DNA of 38,288 nt from Plantago elongata (lineage: Eukaryota; Streptophyta; Magnoliopsida; Lamiales; Plantaginaceae), in the NCBI GenBank assembly GCA_036897095.1, contig JAYMSP010000963.1, positions 1 through 38,288 on the forward strand, written 5' to 3'. The notes below the pieces were generated by a model. That model worked only from the letters and a program-made list of their open reading frames with translations, had not been told where the DNA came from and searched no databases. Below, piece by piece: positions 11,931 through 22,486 of the stretch. How positions within the stretch are numbered: the first letter of the stretch is position 1; each line of letters opens with the position of its first letter. The position numbers and the translations under genes are program-made.

Positions 11931-12847
11931 CTGCTGAGCGCATCGTAGGCATATGTAGATAATTAATGCCACATTTGAAAGCACAATCGATTTTTCATTT
12001 TTTACCATCACCATAAGAGTTCATCCGTAAACTCAAGCCTTGTATTATTACATAGTTATGCCTGACATTATTTGCAGTCAATCAATTTTATCATATGTAA
12101 AATCACATCTCTTATGATTTAGTAAGGGTTGTACTAAGGGTCACAACTCACACCAAAAAGTTTTCGTAAATTTGCAAACATGAAATCTAACAACATTGTG
12201 AAGATATGGATGCATGAAATAAAATGAGAAAGACAATTAAAAGGTCTGACACAGACAAGATGAAAAATCAAAATAAATTAGAAAAGGACTGGGAACGGAC
12301 ATAGGAAACTTCCAACGACTATATTCAGTTCAATTGCCTGACCTACACACATTGACTAAATGAAGTTTACAGTTCGAGATTATCTGTGGAGACAAGGCTC
12401 ACAAAGAAGAACTTATTTTCATTCGAGAAAATATCACCCTTTTTACATCTGAAATTATTCTTTCTCTACAATGTCCGATCCGAATTTCCCTGAACAAACC
12501 CACAGGAGGGTTAGAAAAGTGCACGCTTCAAATACTCCTGCCAGAGACCGGAATATTTTTTCCTGCTCTGCTTCATCTGCACAGTTACGATAAGACCTGA
12601 AGTTCACCTCTTTGCAGGCAGTTCCTTCACTCATTCCTTTTGAATCCAGGTCAGAAAATTCTTGTAGTCTTCACTTTAATCCTATGACAGTTCATATAAA
12701 GCTTTTACTGAAGACAAATAATCACTGAAGAATAAAGATAGCTTTCAGTACCTCCTCATCCTGCCTATTTCCAAGATCTTTGAATCCATGTGACAGAGAA
12801 GTCTATGATCTCTACCCTGATAGCACAACTGCGTATTAAGAATATTA
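11931..12847. other. Spacer between genes A and B, including the decayed upstream part of gene B
   Basis: Bases 11931-12340 hold the presumed 3' UTR of gene A and AT-rich sequence. A W-box, TTGACTAAATG, at 12352 matches the motif upstream of gene A (7449). From about 12400 there is no open frame, and a short stretch at 12645-12713 is recognisable as malectin-domain sequence. I read the second half of this spacer as the ancestral promoter and eroded ectodomain exon of gene B. Confidence 0.55.
12645..12713 (+). pseudogene. Fossil of the malectin-like ectodomain of gene B
   Basis: The stretch beginning TCCAGGTCAGAAAATTCTTG and ending TTCATATAAAGCTTTTACTG aligns closely to gene C from about 18258 and gene A from about 8069, where it encodes [10 protein letters not shown] followed by a Tyr-Lys-Ala-Phe-Thr block. 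In B the match has small insertions that break the frame, and a stop codon follows. No other long piece of the ectodomain is obvious between here and 12848. Confidence 0.75.
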
Positions 12848-15800
12848 ATGGCGAGCAATCCTGGCAATGGTCTAGTCATTCCAAATCATTTGACTCCTTT
12901 GACTAATATTACAGCCTGCATAACCCAAACTTTTCTATCCATTACAAGCCATATACATGGAACCATAGCTGTTGCAATAATCGTTGTTCTCGCCCTGGTA
13001 AATATCAATTTTCATAAGGTACCAATCACAACACCTTTTTCTCTAATTTTTGCTGCCTTCTTAACGAAGATACTAAATCTTTTCACATATATATATCTAT
13101 CAGCTATGGACGACATATACGGTGCATTTCTGGAAAGTTCGGGAAAAAGAGTTAAAAGAGGAAGAAAATAGCAGGCTGCCTGACAGGGCTATACGCCTCT
13201 TTACACGGTTTACAGTAGATGAGCTCAGATTAGCAACCAGAAACTTTAGTGATGCATTAGTTATTGGGAAGGGTGGATTTGGCAAAGTCTACAAAGGGGT
13301 GATGGGTAATGAACAACTGCCAGTCGCCATAAAGCGGTCAAAAGCATACTCAAGACAAAGTCGCAGTGCATTTCTGACGGAAATCAAAATACTCTGTGAG
13401 GTCCGGCATATTAACCTTGTCTCTCTGATTGGTTACTGCGATGAGAGCAGGGAAATGATTCTTGTATACGAGTACATGAGCGGTGGAACATTACACGACC
13501 ACCTCCACAAACTTGCAGTGAGCAATGATAGTGATTCTTTCCTCACCTGGAAGAAACGCCTAAATATCTGCATTGGAGCTGCTCGAGGCCTAGACTATCT
13601 TCACACGGGCCACAGAATCATACATCATGATGTGAAGACTTCAAACATCCTACTTGATGAAGATTTTACAGCTAAGGTGGCAGATTTTGGCTTGGCAAAT
13701 GCCAGACCTGATGGAGCAAGTGAGTTGAAAAGTGAGCAATTGAGGGGCACATTTGGATACTTCGACCCCCATTACATTACCACTCGTATACTAACAAGAA
13801 AAGGTGACACATATGCCTTTGGTGTGGTGTTGTTGGAAGTTTTGTGCGAGAGACTAGCACTGGATCGAATGGCTCTAGGGGAGGAACGTTCTCTAGCCAA
13901 GTGGGCTCAGAACAGAATAAATGAGGGAAAAGTTAATGACATTGTCGCTTCAACTCTAGCAAGGCAAATCCTACCAGATAGCCTCAAGACATTTGTTGAG
14001 TTGGCTCAAAGCTGTTTGGATGAGGAACCAAAGAAACGCCCAACAATGGCTCAAGTTGTGGTGAAACTTGAGTTGGCACTTGATCAGCAGGATGGGAGAA
14101 ATCTTTTAATCCCTAATATGGTAAGAGAGGTTACTGATGTACAAAATCAAATTGCTACAGCTTCTGCAATGGAACAAACTATCAGCCAGCATGAGCTTCC
14201 AACTAAAAATAGTGGAAGAGCATTGTCTATGTACCTATCGTGTTTTTGGACCAAGGGAGATCTTCGCAACAAAGTGAAACCAATCAAGAAAAGGGACGTA
14301 GCTTCCAAAGGAAATAACAGTAAATTGTTTCTCGATGCTTTATCTGGTATGTATACATCCACAATAAATTTTGAGAACATTCTGCATTATTTTCAGTACT
14401 ATTTGAAAACTTTGAGGATTGATTCTGTGACCTATAAGTCCTGTTAACTTGCTTTAGCCAGCAGTATCAAGTGGATTCAGCTATTTGGCCAACCCCAGGC
14501 TTCATATATTGACTGCATATGGGGCTCATAAACTGAAAATATGTTGCAGAAATTCGTGAAGCAAATATCAGAATCAGAGAGTTTGATTTTGCCTATATTG
14601 CTGGTGCCACCAACCAATTCTCCCTGGCGAATAAAATTGGGCAAGGAGGATTTGGTTCTGTATATAAGGTGACAACAGCTAGACTGATCGAGACTTCTTT
14701 TCCTTGATTCTATACATAAGAAGCTGAAAACAAATTCTCCAGTGTACTAATGCTTTGTTGATAATTTGTACAGGGCATGTTACCTACTGGACAGATGCTA
14801 GCAGTTAAGAGACACTCAGTCGGTTCAGTTCAAGGTCTAGAGCAATTCAAGTGCGAGATTCTTTCGCTATCCAAACTTCAGCATTGCGCCATCATTGCAC
14901 TTCTTGGATATTGCATGCGTGGAAAAGAGTTGATGCTTGTGTATGACTTCATGGAAAATCAAAGCTTAGATCAATACCTGCATGGTCTAAACCTTCCTGA
15001 ATCTCCATTCTCTTGTTTAATTCTATATCTTGGTCTGAAAGTTGATGAAGTGCATTAAATGACACATGCAGATGAAAGACGGAGGAGTCTACTTGATTGG
15101 GCTCTCCGCTTCAAAATTATTGTGAGTATTGTCAAAGGAGTGATTTATCTTCAAGATTCAGGGATAAGAATAATTCACAGAGACATAAAACCCAGCAATA
15201 TATTGCTTGATGCAAATATGAATCCAAAAATTTCTGATTTTGGCCTTGCCATGACTCTTGAAGATCATGAGTCCACGGTGGAAGTGAGTAGGATAGCTGG
15301 GACCTAGTAAGTATCTGGAGTCATTATCTATGTTTTAACCTTACCATACATGAATGATGATGCTTATCTCTTTTTATTCCAATGTGCAGCGGCTACATGG
15401 CTCCAGAATACGCAATGCATGGGGCAGTCTCGAATATGGTGGATGTTTATAGCCTTGGATTATTGATTCTGGTGACGTTAAGCGGCAAGTGGCCGCATGA
15501 TGGTTTTAACAACTGTCATAAAAGCCTAGTTGAATATGTGAGTAAGAGGAAATACAATACAAAATTTTCGCTTTTGAATGCAGGCCATGGAACCTACACA
15601 CAATTGGGTGGAAAATATTATGTTTGCTAACAAAGACGTAAAGGAAGAAATAAGGACAGAATAATTCTAAATGGTGTTTGTATGTATCTTTTCTGTGTGC
15701 GCTGTTTCTGTACGAGAGCCTGAATTTGGTTAACAATGATCAGGCATGGGAGCTATGGAATCAAGGGAAAGAACTAGACCTGGTTGACAGCTCAATTCGC

Positions 15801-16271
15801 AGATCAGCTTCGAAGGAGGAAGCACTAAGCTGCATCCAGGTTGGGCTTTTGTGCACTCAGGCAGAATGTGGTGATCGACCAACAATGACCACTGTCCTTA
15901 AGATTTTGAGGGGTGAAGAGTCGCCACTGGATCTACATGATAAAATAGCCCGAGCACCTCCAATATTTGTTTTTAACTATTCTGGTTACAGCATGAATAC
16001 GACCTACAGCATCCTCAGCATAAACAGTGAGGTGTCGGGAGTGGATGAGTTGTCATTGGATCTACGTGACATATATGGCATGCCTGGAATTGACACCTCT
16101 GGTGACTCCAGCGGAATGGCAACAAACAATGCTGAATCTACATCTGACAAGGAAAAGGTTTCGACCAACATAATGACAAGCAAGTCCAAATCGAAGCGTG
16201 GGATCAGAGACATTATAGCCAGCATGATGGCAAGAATGGGAGGATCTTCACAGGGGAGTGGGAAAACCTGA
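12848..16271 (+). CDS. Receptor kinase B: ectodomain-less dual-kinase protein (TM, non-RD K1, intact K2)
   Basis: Exons: 12848-13018, 13104-14346, 14550-14668, 14774-14984, 15072-15306, 15390-15537 and 15744-16271; 884 residues, all in frame. The N-terminus ([13 protein letters not shown]) aligns to the juxtamembrane part of A and C, so the signal peptide and malectin domain are missing. A hydrophobic helix (~38-54) follows. K1 (~100-370) has [11 protein letters not shown], Lys134, HHDVKTSN (231-238; non-RD) and DFG (251), with DPHY in place of DPEY. K2 (~478-770) looks competent: [10 protein letters not shown], Lys523, HRDIKPSN (617-624), DFG (637) and GYMAPEY. A Ser-rich, basic tail of about 100 residues ends the protein. 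The intron at 13019-13103 is absent from A and C and depends on the acceptor TATCAG at 13103. Without a signal peptide, membrane insertion would rely on the TM as an anchor. It may be a functional truncated kinase or an early pseudogene. Confidence 0.75.
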
Positions 16272-17487
16272 GGAAAGCCTTCTGACACATAATCTGAGAT
16301 TTTGAAAGCTTGTATGCCTTTACTTTTTAATCTTGACAAGTCACATCACTCTTGCCCATAATCTCATTTAGAACTCGCTTTGATTGCAAAACAGAATCCT
16401 TCTGTTGGTTGAAGTTGCAGAAACCAACTCCACCAGGAGTTGCACCAAATTACCAATCATGATTAGAAAACTTGTCGTGGAATGTAAAATGTGTCAAGGC
16501 CTAGTATTGAGTTTGTCATAAGGTTGTTAAGATCAGAGCAAAGATCTAACAAACATACAAGAAAATATCAATACTTCCCAACGCTGCAAATTGAACAGGA
16601 AATATACCAAAAAATTACAGTATATTCTTTGGAAGGTCATATTTTAGTAGGATTCTAGCTTAGTTCAAATTCCTTGTTTTAGATGGGTTTGTCTTGGTAT
16701 TGAGTTGATATAAATTGATTATCTCCCAAGTTGTTTTACAAGTTCTCGAGTTTTTCCTTTGGATGAATAGGTAGATGATGCAAGAACTATATCCAGATAA
16801 TCTTACCCAAAAGAAGCCTGTATGTACTTAGATGTTCCATCTCGAGTAGTATTTCACAAACAGAATTCTTGGTATATCAGTAACTTTGGCCTCAAAAGGT
16901 AGCAGAATACTTCCAAAAAAACAAAAAGTATCTATAGATAGGCTGAAGGAAAGTGTCGAAATTTTCTTTGGTACACTACGTGTTACAACTTACATCTGCA
17001 TGACAATAGTGACTTGAAGGTGAGAATTCAATTAACTGCAACTTGTGATAATGACCCACCATGAGATTAAGATGTGCAAATACCGCAAACTTTTGATATC
17101 ATAAACAGGTGAGAATTCAATTAACTGCAGAATGACTAATAATACCTGATAGAGAAAACTTTTCCAATACACTGCGGATGGATTTACACCAAACTTTGAA
17201 GCAACTGCAATTTACTGCAAACACACTTTGGTAAATGAATATATAAAGAATTGAAGACTAGCAAAGTTTTCAAATAAAATTCATTGCAATAAACATTCAG
17301 TGTGTTAATTACTTAATTCTACATAAACAAACCCACTGAGTTTACATGTTACAAATAGTAAACTTAAATCCCGATCGTAGCTAAATGATGTTTTATTGAC
17401 TGAATAAATGAAATAAATAACTTCACAAGGGAAAAGAAAAGCACAAAATGGAAATTAAGAAAGGAAATATTAAAAGAAGAAGAAAAA

Positions 17488-17632
17488 TACTTTCTCCGTC
17501 CCAACATAACGTGAACTATTTACATGTTTCAGTGGTGAGGCCCATAACAGAATAGTACTAACTGATAAGTAGCCGAAAAATGAGTCTGGTGAGCAAAAAA
17601 GGAAAACTTAATAAGTGAGGGGGCGGAGGGAT
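17488..17632. mobile_element. Short Stowaway-like MITE in the gene C promoter region
   Basis: The left end, TACTTTCTCCGTCCCAACA, and the right end, GTGAGGGGGCGGAGGGATA, form an imperfect inverted repeat of Stowaway type with TA at each edge. It is about 145 bp long with a non-coding interior. The element ends roughly 320 bases before the gene C start codon. Confidence 0.7.
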
Positions 17633-17744
17633 AATTAATACTACATGTCTAGAATAAACACTAGGCATATTACTGCCGACTTAGTACTTTAGCACATGGA
17701 ATGTTAATATCTTCCAATGTTTTTAAATTATTAAAGGTGATAGG

Positions 17745-17810
17745 TTGACTGAGAAACATGTATGCAACTTGCTACAAGACCACAAGACTCTAAGAGTGAG
17801 TTGACTCACT
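17745..17810 (+). promoter_or_regulatory. Two W-boxes upstream of gene C
   Basis: TTGACT occurs at 17745-17750 and 17801-17806, about 205 and 150 bases before the ATG. The second lies within AGTGAGT-TG-ACTCACT (17795-17810), which has perfect 7-base inverted arms. TTGAC[CT] is the core bound by WRKY factors, common in defence-induced genes. The motif is short, so chance occurrence is possible. Single copies also precede genes A and B. Confidence 0.4.
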
Positions 17811-17954
17811 AAGTGAATGACTCAGTCAGGTTTTTGTTAAAACTGAAACCAGATACATATCAACTATCATCTACATTCACAATTTTCTGCTAGCATATTA
17901 CCCTGAGAGGTGTCGACTAATCCTTTCTCTACTCTCCACCATACAAGTTGTAGC

Positions 17955-20900
17955 ATGAAATGCAACATAGTTTCGACCATGTTGTTAATTTCCAGCTTCT
18001 ACACTGCTGTTTCAGCAGGCAACAGTGATCCAGCAGACCTGAAATCACATATCTCTATAAACTGTGGCTCAGCTGGTGCAATAATCAACGGTAGGGAATG
18101 GATCGGTGATAAAAACCTGAAATTCCATGGCTTGCTGCAAATGAAGGGCGTATCAACCTGCTCAACTTCTGCCAAAGCATTGATCTCGAACAATCCAGTT
18201 ATCTACAATACGGCACGGATCTCTGACTCTCGATTTTCCTACTCTTTCTACCTAGAACCAGGTCAGAAGATCTTGCGCCTTCACTTTAAGCCAACTTCAT
18301 ATAAAGCATTTACTAAGTTCAAGGATTTTCTCAACATAGAAACTGGACAGTTTACCCTAGTCAAGAACTTTAGTGCTTCATTAACTGCTCAAGCTCTTGG
18401 TGTGAATACTTTCACTAAGGAATTCTATATAAGCCTAGATGAGAACAAACCACTACACATTACTTTTTCTCCTTCCATTAGTCAAGCACAAGACAAAACA
18501 TATGCTTTCATAAACGGCATAGAAATCATCTCGGTTCCAAAACATCTTACTTATTTCCAAGGTCCAGATGTTGGTGCCCAAGTAGTTGGCCAGAATTCCC
18601 TGATCTATGTTGATAATAGTAGTGCACTTGAACTAATCTATCGATTCAATGTGAAACAGAGTTCCCTACCACCCGGTGATGAATTTGATACTTTTGGGAT
18701 GTTGGGAACAATAACGAAGAACAATGCAAATGAGATTAACAGTCTTACCTGGAAGAGGTTAGTCGGTGTTGGTTTCCGATACGTGATCAGGATTCATTTC
18801 TCTGAGCTAGGAATCCAGATGGCAGAAACTGGTCATGTTAAGCTCAAAGTAATTATTAATGAAAAGATTGTTGAAACTACTAAAGATATAATCAGCGTAA
18901 GGAAATACAATGGTGACTGCAGGTATAGGGACTACCTCGTGGTGATGAAGGGGCGGAAACAAGATGGTCTACGAGATCTCTCCATTTCCTTGCAGTCAAA
19001 CAATAGATTAATGGATGGATATGGACTTCTTGAAGGATTTGAGATTTTGAAATTGAGCAATCATGACAATAGCCTAGCAAGTCCCAATCCCTTGTCTCCT
19101 CCACGGGAGGCGCCAACACGAATTATTTGGTGTCTATTATCAGTTCTGCAGCTCAAAGATACAATTGCTACGGTTGCTGTGATCATTATTGCCTTGGTAA
19201 GCATAACAATTCATAAGGTACAACAATCTTCGAAAGTCAGCTATCGATGGGAGGAAAACAAACCATCCGCCAGGGCAGAACGACAAAGTCGGCATTTCTC
19301 ACTGGCTGAGATTCAGTCAGCTACCAAAGACTTCAGTGATGCATTCTTCATCGCGAGAGGTGGGTTCGGCGAAGTCTACAAAGGCCTGATAGACAATGGG
19401 CAAGCAACTGTGGCCATCAAAAGGTTAAAAGAAAACTCGAGTCAAGGACAAAAGGAGTTTTTGGCAGAAATTGATACACTTTCTGAGCTCCGACACATTA
19501 ATCTTGTCTCCCTGATTGGGTACTGCAACGAAGGCAGGGAAATGATTCTTGTATACGAGTACATGCCTTGTGGAACGTTAGATAACCATCTCTTCAACTT
19601 TGCAGAGGATGATGATAATTATTCTCCTCTCACCTGGAAGCAACGCCTTGCTATCTGCATTGGAGCTGCTCGGGGCATAGACTATCTCCACACAGGCCAT
19701 GGAGTCATACATCGCGATATAAAGGCTTCAAACATCCTGCTTGACGGGAACTTTGTTGCCAAGGTTTCAGATTTTGGCTTGGCCAAACCTGAAGATAGAC
19801 ACAAATTGGAGAGCCATGTAAGCACAAATGTTAAGGGAACATTTGGGTACTTTGATCCATATTACTTCAGAACTCGTAGACTATCAAGGCAGAGTGACAC
19901 ATATGCTTTTGGTGTTGTGTTATTGGAAGTACTGTGTGGGAGATCAGTTCTCCATGGGAGGCCGGAAGAGGATGAATATTGTCTAACTCTATGGGCCCGA
20001 AGTAAAATTAGAAGTGGAGAATTTAATCAGTTAGTAGCGCCATATCTGATCGGTGACATATCAGCAAACAGTCTGAATGTATTTGTCGGAGTCGCTGAAA
20101 TGTGTTTGCATGAAGAACCCAAGAAACGGCCTACAATGGCTCAAGTGGTGTTACAACTTGAGTATGCACTCGAGCTGGAGGAGAGGATCAATCTTCTTAT
20201 GCCTGATCAAGAAACACAAGTTGCTGATGGAGTCAGTTCAACTGATGATGAAACTACATCGCTGATCAGTATTGAGCAAGTAACAATAGTCTATGCAGAT
20301 GGAGAAGCTGACAGCAAAATGGCCAAGAGAGAGCCATCAAATAGTAATAGAGATGAGCAAAAACGTAAAACAAATAGGCAATTGCGTCTTTGGCCATGGG
20401 ATGCAATTCGGAGCAAAGCAAAACCACCCAAGCAGAAAGACTCAGTTTCCAAAACCTTGTCAGGTATATTGGTCCAGCACAACATTTACAAGTGCTTTTC
20501 GTATGCAGTGTTTAGTCTTACTAAAACTTAATGGAGACTTCTATAGCATTCATAGCTGCTAGGGTCTACTATATCATGAACTCAAAATAAGCTAACCTCA
20601 GTAGAACTGAGTTTGCAATCATCTGCAGATTTTATGTACTGTTTGCATACAGCATTAATACACTAAATTGTTTCACAGAATTTCATGAGGCAGTGATAAA
20701 TTTAAAGAAGTTTGATTTCACCAGTATTGCTGCTGCCACCAATCAGTTCTCCTCTTCAAATAAAGTTGGGGAAGGAGTTTGTGGTCCTGTCTATAAGGTG
20801 ATGAAATCTAACTGGCATCTTTTTCCTTTATACTAACTATAGCAAGCTTAAATAAATGTCTCAATTTTTCTACTAATGCCCTTGTTTACCTATTATAGGC

Positions 20901-22486
20901 TGTGTTACCTACAGGACAGGTGCTTGCAGTTAAGAGACTTTCTTCAGTTTCAAAGCGAGGTCTGCGCGAGCTTAAGAATGAGATTCTTCTGCTTTCCAAT
21001 ATTAGGCATTGCAATGTTATTCAGCTTCTTGGATATTGCATTCTTGGAGAAGAACCCATGCTCGTGTATGAGTTCATGGCAAACCAAAGTTTAGATTTCG
21101 TCGTACATGGTAGATACTATATGAACTTATTCATCCTTCTTCAGTTTGCTTCAGACACAGGTTGTGAAAGTTCAATTTCCTATTTGTCAGCTCTTGGATG
21201 AACTGCCTCTTTTTGCAGATGAAATACAAAGCCGTCTACTTCACTGGGATCTCCGCTTTAAAATTATAACGGGTTTAGCCAGAGGAATTATGTATCTTCA
21301 TCAAGATTCAGGAATGGAGATAATCCACAGAGACATAAAGCCCAGCAATATATTACTTGATACTTACATGAATCCTAAGATATGTGACTTTGGTTTCGCC
21401 ATAACATTTGAAACTGACCAGTATGTAGTGGAAGCCGGACAAGCTGGGACCTTGTAGGTCACTCTCAATTTTGTTTTATTTCTTCTAGTCACGGACGGAC
21501 ACTGATGTTTTCAGTAATTTCCATCTGCAGTGGCTATATAGCTCCAGAAGTCATCACTTGCAAGAAAGTTTCAGCAATGTCAGATGTTTATAGCTTTGGA
21601 GTTGTGGTCCTCGAGACATTAAGTGGCAGAAGAATTGTGTCGTACGGGCAAAATGACTCTGACTCTAACCTTCTTTCATATGTAAGTATGGGATCATAAA
21701 AATTGTGCACACAAACTCATATCATGAATAATGAGTGACAACCACATAGAATTGATTGATTAGAAACTAAAGTAAAAAAAAAAAAGGTAGAAAAAAAGCC
21801 ACATAACTAACAAGCACAGTCCAGTCACAAAACCAAGTTGAACACCGGTTCTCGGGTGAAAGCCATACATAACATGATTAGGATTGGCATGTGAATTTCT
21901 ATAATTACACTTGCCATTTGCTTTCTTCGTTACATCTTATCACTTATTTCATTGTGGACCACAAATCATAAATGTAAGATGCAAACAAAGAAAGTGACTA
22001 GAAACGCCCCCGTCTTCTAGATGTATAATGCCATAAGTCATGTATACAAGGCAAAAGGTGATTTATATGAAACAGAAAACTTCATAACTTGATGCAATGT
22101 TTGCTGGTCGTTTAAAATACTGTTGTGAGCTGTATAGACAAGCAAGCGTGCAGAAAATTGAAATTGTGGCCAATGTTCAGGTACGGAAGCTATGGAATGA
22201 AGGGAAGGGACTAGACCTGGTTGATGGATTACTTGACGGGTCATTTTCAGCAGAAGAAGCACTAAGATGTATACAAATTGGGCTGATGTGCATCCAGAAG
22301 CATCCCCACGACCGACCAACAATGCGCTCTGTGCTTAAGATGTTGCGTGGAGAAAACTTGCCACTTGATCAACATGAAAAGGTGCCAGATAGAGCTCCAA
22401 CCTTTGGATATCCCAGCACAATGCAAGTAGATCTAAACTCTAACCATTCCTCTAGTTCGGATTCATTTGCACCTGGAAACAGTTAA
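17955..22486 (+). CDS. Receptor kinase C: malectin-like ectodomain, TM, CrRLK1L-type kinase plus second DLSV-type kinase
   Basis: Exons: 17955-20463, 20679-20797, 20899-21109, 21219-21453, 21531-21681 and 22181-22486; 1176 residues. The signal peptide ends about residue 21 ([21 protein letters not shown]). The malectin-like ectodomain spans ~25-370 with [20 protein letters not shown] and [12 protein letters not shown] blocks shared with gene A. A TM follows (~400-422). K1 has [10 protein letters not shown], Lys489, HRDIKASN (586-593) and DFG (606), with DPYY (634-637) lacking the APE Glu. The acidic [10 protein letters not shown] linker and [12 protein letters not shown] element parallel gene A. 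K2 has a modified glycine loop ([10 protein letters not shown]) but keeps Lys888, HRDIKPSN (983-990), DFG (1003) and APE, so it may be active. It is the most complete member of the array. Intron 5 (499 bp) is enlarged and has an A-rich tract. The ligand and partners are unknown; a role in surface or immune signalling is inference from family. Confidence 0.85.

Larger units (their letters stand above)
16272..17954. other. Spacer between genes B and C and promoter of gene C
   Basis: No gene is visible. It holds the 3' UTR of gene B, a 22-bp direct repeat (GGTGAGAATTCAATTAACTG at 17019 and 17108), a Stowaway-like MITE at 17488-17632 and two W-boxes close to gene C. The ATG of gene C is taken at 17955. 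The frame is open back to a GTG at 17910, but there is no ATG there. Confidence 0.5.

Noticed and set aside
13122..14447. Gene B starting at 13122
   Set aside because: That codon is GTG and lies after the TM-encoding exon. The exon at 12848-13018 aligns with the juxtamembrane and TM part of A and C and joins in phase.
17910..17954. Start of gene C at 17910
   Set aside because: The codon there is GTG, not ATG. The first ATG in frame, at 17955, gives a good signal peptide like that of gene A.
21770..21900. A-rich tract and GGTTCTCGGGT-like motif in gene C intron 5 as a second SINE
   Set aside because: There is no matching A-box at the right distance and no flanking target duplication was found.
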